A stretch of 64,000 nt of DNA from Beta vulgaris subsp. vulgaris (taxonomy: Eukaryota > Streptophyta > Magnoliopsida > Caryophyllales > Amaranthaceae), in the NCBI RefSeq assembly GCF_026745355.1, contig NC_079210.1, forward strand, positions 24,764,798 through 24,828,797, read 5' to 3'. How positions within the stretch are numbered: position 1 is the first letter of the stretch; each line of letters starts with the position of its first letter. Shown piece by piece: positions 36,474 through 46,460 of this stretch. A model generated the notes under the pieces. That model was not told the origin of the DNA. It ran no database searches and worked only from the letters and a program-made list of their open reading frames with translations. The position numbers and the translations under genes were made by a program.

Positions 36474-36490
36474 CCCCACAGACGGCGCCA
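36474..36490 (-). other. Primer-binding site of the Tat element
   Basis: On the minus strand TGGCGCCGTCTGTGGGG begins 2 bp inside the 5' LTR edge at 36493. TGGCGCCGT is the usual start of PBS sequences in plant Tat/Athila-type Gypsy elements. Confidence 0.8.
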
Positions 36491-36492
36491 AA

Positions 36493-37099
36493 TGTTACGT
36501 AGTGCAAAACTAGTAAATCAATACTACAACTCCCAACAGTAGGTTCTCAATTTGGAGACTTGTGCAACAACGCCTGAACCCGAATCCTGGACCTGAGCTC
36601 TTCCCTGAAACCTGCACAAAGGGACCCACCCTAGAGGTTTGGGTGGTATTCCCCCTCCGAAGCTTAAGTCAGGTATCGGGGATATGAAGGAACTTTTAGA
36701 GAGAGAGAATTTATGGCAGAATAATAGTACTATGCTCTGAAAAACATACCTTTCCGCTGATTTCAAGGACTATTTATACTGTTTGAAATGACAGTTGTAC
36801 CTTGATGTCACCCTAATTTGGGAGTATCTGATTGGCTAAGCAATTATGCTGTGACCGTGTCATGTGCTGATTGGTTAGTACACCTCACCTTTTTACAGAG
36901 ATATGTGTTGCCTACACTGGGCCTAAGTACTATTATGGGCCACAAGAGGGGTTTTAGTACACCTTTTCCTCAGAAAAGTGTACTTCAGCCCATGGAAACT
37001 GATGATCCATGTACTTTACCAACATAAGTGAGCGCCACATGTAAGGCTATGATAGAGCCACGTGTCATCCTTATAGCCGTTGATTTTTAGGCTACAACA
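36493..37099 (-). repeat. 5' LTR of the Tat element
   Basis: Collinear with 25516-26141, begins TGTTACGTAGTGC and ends GGCTACAACA. It has a shorter GAGAGA run than the 3' LTR. Followed by AAAGT, the target-site copy. Confidence 0.95.
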
Positions 37100-37576
37100 A
37101 AAGTGATTCAGGAAAACATCAAGGCAGCTCAAGATCATCAAAAGAGTTATGATGATTTGAAGCGGATGGATGAATAATTCAGGTTGTTGAAAAGATGTTC
37201 CTGAAAATAGATGCGATTTGGGGAGAAGAATAAGTTAATCCAAAAGCATATCTGGCCATATGAGGTGTTAAAGAGGATCGAGAAAGTGGCATATAAGTTG
37301 GGTTTGCCAAATAAATTAAGCCGAGTTCACGATGTTTTCTATATATCTCAGTTAAGGAAGTATATTTCGGATGTGTATCATATGCTCCAACCTGAGATCA
37401 TTGAGTTAAATGATAGTTTGACTTACGAGGAAAGACTTGTAAGATTAGTCAAAGTATTGTGGTCAAACCATCAGACTGAGGAATCAACATGGGAAGCAAA
37501 AGCGGATATGTGCAAGAAATATCCAGCATTGTTTCTAAGGTTAATTGTCGAGTTACAGGATCGTAACTCCTTTTAA

Positions 37577-37730
37577 ATGGGGTAGAATGCAATAATGTTT
37601 TGCGCTTTTACCATAGTTAATTGTATTTTAGCATATGTTTGAGTCGTTATATGCATTTTAGACATGAGCATTGGAGTAAGAAACTACAATTTTGAATTTT
37701 TATTCGTTTTTTAAAAGTGATGATGACTTT
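37577..37730 (+). other. Gypsy 3' untranslated segment
   Basis: Lies between the integrase stop and the LTR start. TAAATGGGGTAGAATG (37574-37590) resembles a polypurine tract but is about 140 bp from the LTR, so an insertion or an alternative LTR start may be involved. Confidence 0.4.
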
Positions 37731-39479
37731 TGTAATACCCCGTATTTTTGAGTATTTACTTAAATAATTAAATATTTATTTTCTAAAATAAATATGTTAA
37801 GCAAAGGATACTTTAATATTTGCACTTGTTTATGAGATGGCGCGAAAATTGGATTTGTTAACCTTTTGGTTTTAAATCCTAGTCACAATTTTTATTTAAT
37901 AAGTTTTAAACTTTAATTATTTATATTGGAGTTTTAAAAAAAAAAAAAAAAATAGCCATGTTGGTCAGGCATCCTCATTCATGGGGGAGGTTTTGATTTT
38001 CAAAAACTCCCATTTTAATGATGGAGGTTACAATTTTTGGTTTAATCTCTTAATTTGTGGTGAAGGTTACAAACTACTTAATTTTGGAACTTAAGTACTA
38101 GCTATTCTACTCCTATAAATACCTTATATCTTAAGCCATATTTTCCACACAAAAACTTTAAGGAAATCCAGAATCTCTTACTTCAAGGTTCATTCTATTT
38201 TTCTTCATCTACTCTAGTTTTATATTTCTTATTCAAGTTTCAATTTTCTTTGGTTTAAGAAATATATTTTCATATTTCTTACTCAAAAATATTATGCTCA
38301 TGATAGGTCATTAATGTTTAAAGTCATGATTAAGGTCATGTGATAAGTTACTTATTGGTTGGTTAGGAGAAAGCTCAAGCATAAGAATAAGTAAAGTTAC
38401 TAGTATACTCTTTCTGAAAGATCAAGGTACATTATGTAGCTAGATCTTTTGAAATGTAGTTTTATGTGTTAAAGTTGTTTATTGATTTAATGGTTGAATG
38501 GATTTAAAAATTTTGTTTTAAAATAATTACAATATTTTATTATTCACTCTTGGAAGTGAAAAGAAAGAATGATTTTGTTAATCATTTTTATAAAACTTTT
38601 GTTATCCTTTTGGGAAAATTAAATTATTTTTACAGGGAAAGGTTTGATTGATTTTTATGAATTTTAAATGTTCAGAAAGTTGTTATGAGAAAAGAGGAGT
38701 ATTTCATGACTTACAAGTCATATAATTATTATTGCTTGATTAACATCAAGAAGGGTTTATTCATGACTTACAAGTCATATTATTGTTATTACCACTTGAT
38801 TAACATCAAGAAGGGTTTTATGCTTCAAAGTCCACTTGTTGGCAATTATTGTTACCCCTTGATATAGATATGTGATGGGATGACTAGTTTAGGAGGTGTG
38901 CACACTTAGGAACATGAATGAGAGATAAGAAGAGTAATTGTTTTGATCAAGATTATTTTTTATCCAACTATTTGAAAAGAATTTTATTATAAAGGTTATT
39001 CTTGAATTATTAGTTAAAGTGTTTGGAAAGAGTTTATTCTTAAAGAGTTGTTCTTGAATTATTAGTGATGGAGTTTACGAAATGTAAATTGTTACGAATT
39101 AAAAAATGTTTTAATTATCTAATACATTTCGTACTTAGTTTTATACTGACGCGTATTTCTTTTTCCTATTTGGCTTTGCCCTGTTTGCGTATTTGGTAAG
39201 CAGTTTTGCAGGTAAATTTTGGATGTGCATGGAAGCATACTAGGAAAGGGATCTTTTCACTTACATTCAGGTGTATTATTTATTTTGCATTTTGAGACAA
39301 TATTTACTTTTAATTATAAAGAGTTATTATTTTCGTTAAATTCTTCCGCTACAAGTTATTCGGTTAGTTAGTAGTTGATTGCCGAAAGCCTGTTAGTCAC
39401 GTCGTGGTAATACTCATAAATTACTCAAATATATTTTATTAAATTATTATTTTAAAATTGAGTAATTTGGGGTGTTACA
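37731..39479 (+). repeat. Chromovirus-type Gypsy LTR (1,749 bp)
   Basis: Starts TGTAATACCCCGTATTTTTG and ends TTGGGGTGTTACA. The outermost ~12 bases at the two ends are inverted copies (TGTAA(T/C)ACCCC). It follows the integrase fragment, as a 3' LTR should. Inside, CATGACTTACAAGTCATAT plus GCTTGATTAACATCAAGAAGGG occurs twice (about 38706-38765 and 38763-38818). A second near-repeat with GTTCTTGAATTATTAGT lies at about 38990-39065. Confidence 0.75.
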
Positions 39480-39640
39480 AAGTGGTATATAAGTTGGGCA
39501 AACATAAGTTGAACAACAGAAGTAATGGGTAGACATAAGTTGGGCTCATAGAGTTTCGCATTTGCATTATAAATTGTTTTTTTAGTTTAATTGCTTAATT
39601 TCTTTGTGACGATTTGTAAAGATGCATCTTGCTATCGCCA
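39480..39640 (+). other. Gypsy PBS/leader remnant after the LTR
   Basis: AGTGGTATATAAG immediately after the LTR looks like a mutated TGGTATCAGAGC primer-binding site. The following TGGGTAGACATAAGTTGGGCTC and GAGTTTCGCATTTGCATTAT resemble chromovirus leader sequence. This means the LTR has internal sequence on both sides. The leader is lost at the AT repeat. Confidence 0.55.
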
Positions 39641-39648
39641 CAAAAAGG

Positions 39649-39651
<3 letters not shown>

Positions 39652-39700
<49 letters not shown>
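39652..39700. repeat. (AT)n microsatellite
   Basis: About 24 uninterrupted AT/TA dinucleotides. It marks the edge of the recognisable Gypsy leader. Confidence 0.95.
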
Positions 39701-39703
<3 letters not shown>

Positions 39704-39854
39704 TGGAAAGATGAAGGTGTAGATACATGATTGTGTCTCCCAAGTTAAGGGTCCAATGATGAAACATATTGCGGTATTAGTTAGCCCAATCCAACGAAAA
39801 AAAATACAAAGAGCCAACCTAAAATCAATTTAAAGTGTGTTTTGAAATATTATT

Positions 39855-40698
39855 CGCTTTTTTGACCATATACCCCTGAAAAAAATAATTTTTGCACTGT
39901 ATACCCTTTCAACTTTCCAAATTCACCATATACCCTTCACTTTTTGAAAAATACATCAAGTTACCCTTAATGACTAACAGCATTAAACTCTGTTAGTCAT
40001 TAACCCCTAATCACCCTCTAACCCTAATTAACTAACCTAAAGCTAACCCTAATACCCTAACCCAAACCCCCACCTCCAACCCCACCACTGCAGTCCCCCT
40101 CCCCACCACGTGCGAAGCTCCCTCCCCCCTTTCGTCACCCGCAGCGCCGTGACCCCCCCTTCCGCCACCCATAGCGCCGCAAACTCGTGCAGCTTCGTAA
40201 AATCGTGCAGCACCGCAAACTCGCAGCATCCAAACTCATGCAATTGGTGGCTATCGGAGTTAGGGTGGGTCAGGGGTTGGGGTGGGGGTCAGGTGGTGGT
40301 GCTGGTTAAGGTTAGGGTTAGGGTTAGGGTGGATTAGGGGGGTGGTGGGATGTGGGTTAGGGGGATGGTGGGCTGGGGATGGAGTGGTGGGCTGGGGGTG
40401 GGTAGGGCCTGGTGGGCTTTTTGGGTTAGGCTTTTTGATTAGTTAGGTTTAGGATAATTAATTAGGATTTAAGGGGAGATTAGGGGTTAATCACTAACGG
40501 AAGTTTAACGCCGTTAGTCAAAAGGGCAAGTTGATGTATTTTTCGAAAAGTGAAGGGTATATGGTGAATTTGAAAAGTTGAAATGGTATGGGCAAGTTGA
40601 TGTATTTTTCGAAAAGTGAAGGGTATATGGTGAATTTGGAAAGTTGAAAGGGTATACGGTGCGAAAAAATTTGTCGGTGGTATATGGTGAAAAAACCG
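39855..40698. mobile_element. MULE-like non-autonomous element (844 bp)
   Basis: The left end is CGCTTTTTTGACCATATACC and the right end is the complement of CGGTTTTTTCACCATATACC. Both are flanked by the perfect 9-bp duplication AATATTATT (39846-39854 and 40699-40707). Long inverted ends of more than 100 bp and a 9-bp duplication fit Mutator-like elements. The right end has an internal duplication of about 60 bp (GGGCAAGTTGATGTATTTTTC at about 40524 and 40587). The centre is C-rich then G-rich, with no transposase. Confidence 0.88.
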
Positions 40699-40707
40699 AA
40701 TATTATT

Positions 40708-41480
40708 CTAAAGCCCAATTAATTATTCATGATAATTAATTGTATTTAAAGTTCATAAAATATTTTGAGTCCATTTGAACTATTTTAAAAACAAAATTAC
40801 TTATTTATTATTTTTAATAAATATGTTTATTATTATAATAAATATCTTGATAAATGCAAATCAGATATTTATTACAATAAATTGAATCTCCGGATTTTGA
40901 GGATGAAAGAACATCTTTAAAAATGTGTTTAATAAAAAAGGCTAGCAAATGAGCTGGACGTAGGAGGTGGGCCTAACGTGTCACGTACGTCCATCATATT
41001 GGTCAAGTTGTGTCAGGCGCGCTAATATGCGCATGACACGTGGAATTGTGACTCACACAGAGTCCTGCGCCTAGCGCAGTCCTTGTGTAAGATGCATCTG
41101 TTCTTTTTTATCTTTTTGAATACGCCTAACACGTGGATTTGTGCCTTACATGTCATCTTATTCTTGACGCAAGGGGCGCGTGAAGCATAGATTCCTGTTG
41201 CCTATAAAAACCTGTAATTTTCCGAATCCAATACGGTTTTTCAATTATTATTTTACGAACATAAAAACTCCGGAATACTTACGAATTAAATTACGAACAT
41301 CCAAACACTCAAATAATTTCAATAAATCAATTCCTTTTTTCCAGTTCCTGATCATACTAAATTTTTTGTTCCTCGATTGAAGGTCGTTACGCTCTTCGAC
41401 TTGAGCCACATAGGTATAATTTCTGAGTATCCTTGAATAATCAATTATAGTATTCATATTGTATTATTTGTCTTGTGCAT
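40708..41480. repeat. Possible solo LTR remnant with TATA box
   Basis: CCTATAAAAACCTGT at about 41200 looks like a core promoter. GC-richer sequence with ACACGTGG and ACGTACGTCC words lies upstream and an A/T-rich stretch follows, an LTR-like arrangement. I could not define TG..CA ends or a target duplication. Confidence 0.3.
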
Positions 41481-42277
41481 AATTTTTTATTACACACATG
41501 TTACCATTGATAAACAAGAGCTAAATAATTGTTCTAACTTATTCAAATAATTTGGACAACATGCTAGGTACCTTGTAATATTATCGCATGAAAACTTGTA
41601 GCTACAAAATTAGTCTTTTATGTGTTTCCTGAACCAGCTTAAACTTTTTAGGATGTATAAAAATATTATATGATTATTCTTTTGCATGAAATCTATTATG
41701 AATCGATATTCAGTAGATGCCAGCAATGGTCAATATAGTTCCTGACTAACGAAAATAATCCCATTTGTAAGACTAGACCTCAAATAGAGGAACCCTGCAT
41801 GTAAAAGACTCCTCATTACTTTATCGTCATAATACCTTGCCATGATAAACTGAATTTTGTTTACTTTAGACACAAGATCATGTACTACTTTCCTATAAAA
41901 AAATATTATATGAATTTTTCTAAGTGATTTTCAGATTGGTGCCATTATATGTTTCTTGTATGGTTTCAAGTGGAAAAAGAGGGAGTGAAGCACCCATTAT
42001 CTCAACCACTATCTATGAGGGATTTTGTGCATGAAAATGGTTACGGAACCAACAAGCAAAGGACAATACGCAATCTGAAAATGTCGAGCAAAACAGGCGA
42101 AAATCCATGGTCACTACCCAACCTACAAAATAGCAAATGATAAAGGATATTGCATGCCCTTAAAAGCAACAACCAAAGGGAAAGACACAAGAAAAGGAGT
42201 ACTGTACTCCGCGGTCTGTATCTTCATTTCGCTTGTTTCGACAAAAGCAGTTAGAAAAGATGTAACACACCAAAGAC
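41481..42277 (+). other. Sequence upstream of the Transposase_24 pseudogene
   Basis: No confident gene. A 63-codon frame (41949-42140) precedes the pseudogene on the same strand and could be an upstream exon, but it matches no family I recognise. Confidence 0.35.
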
Positions 42278-43960
42278 ATGGAATCTCCTATTACCAATGG
42301 AATGACACATGAAGCAAATTTGGAAATTCAGATTCCTTCCACTATAATAAGAAATGATGAAGTTGAACATGAATTGGAGCAACAACCAATAAATGAAGAA
42401 ATAGAAGTCGAATCTCAACCAAATGAAAGAATAGAGGAAGGTATATATCAGGCACTTCTCTAAATCACAGTTTTTTTTATCTCTTTCTTATTATTTAAAC
42501 TAATACTATAACCTTAAAGAGCTTGTAAGAGTAAAAAGTAATGAGGTCCAGCAACGTTAACAAAGGCCCACTTGCGTACAAGAGAAGAGCGTGAAGTTAT
42601 TGTATTGAACTCAATCAGCCAACCACTTGGACCAACAAAAGAAGTTGTTAATGAATTTAGCCTCTTCTTGGGTACAATTGCTAGGGATTTCGAGCTTGCA
42701 CCTCTTAACTATAGAAAATTAAAACATTTTCTCATACTTGACAAAATATGGGATTATGTTTTGGTATGTTCCTTTCATTGTTTATTTTCTATGTAAGCTC
42801 ATTCATTGGACCGAATACTTGTATATACTACTAATTGAGCTCATTCATTGGATCGAATACCTTATATACTACTAATTGAGCTCACTCATTGTGGGGTTAG
42901 GAAAAGTACACGGTTCCTGATTAAGGGAAAAATGGGTTTTCGAATCTATCAATGCAAGTTGGCGTTGTCATAAATGTAGGGTGAAGCAAAAGCACTACTA
43001 TGCACATGAAACTGATGAGAAAAGGTGTGAAAATCGTCCAAAAACAGTTTTCGGTTCCCAATTTAAAGATCTTTTGGAATACTGGAATTGTTCACAAATT
43101 GAGGTATATGATTTTATTCTTTATGTAATTTTGTACGTCTAGTGTTAAAATTGTGTGTTGACTTTTTTTTCTATTATAGAAGGAAGCAAAAACTTAATAA
43201 AGGCAACCGTGGATCACTACATGATATGCATATTATGGGTCTGAAGTCATACGTAATGTTACGTCATAAGCTGGTAACAACTCAATATCTTGATTTATAG
43301 TTCTTATTGTTCCATCCTTGCATACTCTTATAAAGTTATTGAACTACTAATTTGTATCTCTAAAGCAACAAGAGGATCCGGATAAGCAATAGCCTTCACA
43401 AGAAACGGTCTGCAAAGAATCAAGGAAAAGAAATCCTAAAAAGACATACCTCACCAAAATAACGAGAAATTTATATCCAATATTGTGAGTTGGCATGCAT
43501 GTTATTTATTTGCATATTTTTCGCCTTAACTTAGTATATATTATAACTTAATCTTCTTTGGATAAGCCAAGATAGATGCTTTACAAATTGAAAATGGAGA
43601 AGATGATTACGCTAAGGATCATTACTCTGAAGTCATACAAGATCCTGTACGCAAAAATCGTGTACACGTTGATGGAAGAGGTGTAACGAAGACTTATTTG
43701 ACAATAAGGATTGAAATTCAGGTTTCAGATTTCCAAAGGAGTTTTACAAAGTATGGACACTCAATTAGTGCTAGCACCACGTGTGGCTTCTATCATTCTT
43801 TCTCAAATTCAAGTCGCTAATCGAGAAGTAGATCGATCTTGTGATTCCTGATTTTTCAATTGGTACAATACCAAGGGATGCATCTAGATATCAACATCCA
43901 GATAGTGACTCAAATGGGCAAGCTTTGAATGCCTCGCAACTGCTAAATTGTGAGGTACCA
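42278..43960 (+). pseudogene. Transposase_24 (Ptta/En/Spm) gene remnant, spliced
   Basis: The likely start is MESPITNGMTHEANLE (42278). An acidic N-terminal exon ends at GGAAG|GTATAT (about 42438). The next part encodes LFLGTIARDFELAPLNYRKL and KIWDYVLV (42560-42768), then KYTVPD and HYYAHETDEKRCENRPKTV (42900-43090). These match the plant transposase Ptta/En/Spm domain (PF03004). Later exons give NRGSLHDM (about 43200), KESRKRNPKKTYLTK (about 43410-43460) and NRVHVDGRGVTKTYL (about 43655-43700). Introns start GTATAT, GTATGT or GGTACC and end in AG. A stop and small indels near 42920 break the frame. In CACTA elements this protein accompanies TNP2; no TNP2 or CACTA ends are visible around it. 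Confidence 0.72.
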
Positions 43961-45033
43961 TTCTTAGGTCTTATTTCTCTATGAACATATTTATGAACTA
44001 AAACTATGGAATATGCTACAACCGTGACTTTTTCCTGATTTTATTCTAGTTGTCACATGGGTTATCTTCTTTAGTTTTCACATGGATTAAATCTTCAATC
44101 TCTTTTTTAATGAACAGGTAGAATTTATTTATACATTAATGATTGATCTGAAAGGGTCTAAATCTCCTTGCCTAAAAGTTTTTAACTTTTACGACTAATT
44201 TCTTTCATGTTCAATATTAAACCGTGTGTTCTTCGTGGTGAAGCCTTTGCAATGCTTCTACTTCTGGTTACTAAAAGAAGAGAACCAACAGCTTCATAGT
44301 TGTAATCCCTTTTAGTCATTTGCTTGAAACTATTTCACAATTTTGACCTTTTTAAGCTTCTGCGAATCTTCTGGCTAGGTCAAAGAAGAAGTTTTTCAAG
44401 CTGGCCAGCTTCGTTTACAGCTTTATTAAGGTAGAATACGGAATGGAAATTCATTCACTCTGAGCTTCTTGTTAGCATGGCTAGTGTAACAATGTTAACA
44501 AGAAAGAAAGAAAAGAAGAGAAAAAGATATTTAGAACCTTTCATATCCATCACATATGCCTACAGCCATTTGAAATACTTTTAGAGGCAACAAGCCATCA
44601 ACATATAAAGGCATATTAAAATGGTAAGTTACTTCAAACTTTTATGAGAAGATGTCAATTTTAGAATGAGGAAAATCATATGGTATTTGAATGTGTATTT
44701 GCTTCATGATGTTGTTGTAAGCATTGATTGCAAATATTGACAATAAAAAGGAATATCTAATTAGTTGTAGGAAGTCAGGTAATCAGGTAAGGAGATGTAA
44801 TTGGATGGATAGGCTAAAGAGTGATGATTTGAGTTCTATAATCTTAATTTAACTTGAGGTGGCCTTTAACTTGAGGTGGCCTTCGGGTTCTAAGAAATAT
44901 GAAATTAACGTCAAAAGTATGAGAAGATTTATGTTGAGAGTAATAGCAAGAAATCAGAAATAATTGCATCTATCAAGTAAGTTGAACACTTTAGAAAGAT
45001 TATAAATCTATGATATTGAACAATTTTGGCATC
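43961..45033. other. Non-coding stretch before the SIRE-like element
   Basis: AT-rich, with no gene. TTTAACTTGAGGTGGCCTT is directly duplicated at about 44847-44882. After the Copia insertion the same sequence resumes at 55852. Confidence 0.4.
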
Positions 45034-45038
45034 AGTGT

Positions 45039-46396
45039 TGTTGAACCCTAGTTTTGATAATGACAAAGAAACAAAGGAACAAACTAAGTAGTGAACTAAT
45101 GAATTATTTAAGTGTATGGTGTCTAAGGTATCAATGCAAGGAACTGGGAGAATACAAAGTCAATGAAGAAGTCAAGAGAGGATTTCAAAGGCTAAGTAAA
45201 GAAGTTTCTATGTTGATACTGGAGCAAGCATTGGATCAAGAATAATAGAAGCTAGGCGTTTTATTTTCTAGTTCCAATGTAAAGGAACAAAGAAAGAATG
45301 GTAAGGAACTGTGGCAGAATATTTGAGAATGAAGCGTTTGTTCCTCTGTAAGGAACAAACTCAGTGGCACTTAGTAAATATGTTAAAGGAACTGAACTAA
45401 TATAAGGAACTAGACTTAGGAGTTGTAACGGTTATAAAAGATAATGGAGTAAGTCATGCCTAGATTATAGGAAATTAGTCATTTCTAATTTCAAATGATA
45501 AAATCAGTTTTAAAAAGAAAATCTGTTTTGAAAAGATATTATTTTTCGGAAAATAAGAAAATAAATATCCGGTTGTTAGAAAGATTTTATTTCAAAGATA
45601 TTATTTTCTTAAAGATTAGAAATTCAGATTTAAAGATAAAAAGAGTTTATAAAAACTGATTTTCGGATAATGTTGAAGGAACTCCTATTATTTAGGAGTA
45701 ATGGCTGCTTTTATCCACGTTCATTTATAGTCATGGGATCATGGGACATGATGTAAACGTGTTCCTTAGGGGAAGGAACATCATGGGTAAATGGATTAAA
45801 ACGTGTACTCAACATTATCCCACGTTCTTCATGATTACACTATAAATATAGAAGTCTAGATAAGTTCCAAATTGTGTCTGACTAAGTAATTAAGTGAGTT
45901 TAACTTATTAAGTGTCAGTGCCTTCATTCTCTCATAATAGCCATTTGTTCTTTGCCTTCTTACTCTAATTCCACTAAGCTTATTTCGATCAATTGTATTT
46001 TGGTTTTTGGGGTAAGGGAACTTTGAGTGAAGTTCTGTAAGAGAAAGGCTTTGAGTGAAGCTTGTATGTGTGAGAAAACTTCGAGTGAAGTTGAGAGGAA
46101 CTGCTGTTAAGGGAACAGTGGTTCAGGAACTTGAGTTTAGGAACTCAAGGTAGGGCTCGAGTTAGAATTAGGTTGTAACAGAGTTGTTTGGCCTAATTAG
46201 TGAAAGTGTTGAGTTTAAAATCCCTAGTGGTCGAGGTTGTTTCTTCTTGTTGGGCCCAAGAAGTTTTTCCTCGTAAAAATCCCTTGTGTTCCTTTAGCTT
46301 GTTTATTCGTTTAAGTTTTAATTTCCGCAAAAAGTTACGTTTATTTCTACACCTACAATTCACCCCCCCTCTTGTAGTGTTCCTAGGGAAATAACA
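45039..46396 (+). repeat. 5' LTR of the SIRE-like element
   Basis: 1,358 bp, TGTTGAACCC to AATAACA. I count 20 occurrences of GGAAC or GTTCC in it. TATAAATATAGAAG at about 45841 is the likely TATA box. A CACCCCCCCTCTTGTAG block lies close to the end, also seen in the minus-strand LTR at 5690. Confidence 0.95.
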
Positions 46397-46397
46397 A

Positions 46398-46411
46398 TTG
46401 GTATCAGAGCT
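46398..46411 (+). other. Primer-binding site of the SIRE-like element
   Basis: TTGGTATCAGAGCT follows the LTR end after one base; TGGTATCAGAGC is the initiator-Met tRNA complement. Confidence 0.92.
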
Positions 46412-46460
46412 AGAACTCACGTAAGATAGGAAACCCTATTGAGGAAAAGATCCAAGGAAC

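Larger units (their letters stand above)
25516..37099 (-). mobile_element. Full-length Tat-type Ty3/Gypsy retrotransposon (11,584 bp)
   Basis: Two LTRs (25516-26141 and 36493-37099) start TGTTAC and end ACAACA. They are flanked by the perfect 5-bp duplication AAAGT (25511-25515 and 37100-37104). PBS, gag, protease, RT, two RNase H domains and integrase run on the minus strand. A long gene on the + strand (26585-29720) fills the space between pol and the 3' LTR. The extra RNase H and the additional ORF place it in the Tat lineage (Retand-like). LTR lengths differ (626 and 607 bp, largely a GA-repeat indel) with scattered substitutions, so it is not very young. Many stops interrupt pol. Confidence 0.95.
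25476..37576 (+). pseudogene. Older Gypsy integrase C-terminus, split by the Tat element
   Basis: Left fragment 25476-25515 reads PDFLEEVVKEVK. Right fragment 37105-37576 continues in the same frame with VIQENIKAAQDHQKSY, ending VLWSNHQTEESTWEAKADM near 37530. Between them lies the 11.6-kb Tat element. The right part contains the integrase C-terminal GPY/F-like segment (WPYEVLKRIEKVAYKLGLP, SRVHDVFYISQLRKY) and a degenerate chromodomain-like tail. This fits a chromovirus of the Tekay/Del type. A stop at MDE* and a frameshift near 37150-37210 show it was not functional. The rest of its pol is absent to the left. Confidence 0.8.

Noticed and set aside
40305..40335. Telomere-like TTAGGG/CCCTAA repeats
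   Set aside because: Only three to four units, of the TTAGGG rather than the usual plant TTTAGGG type, inside a G-rich MULE-like core; not a telomere.
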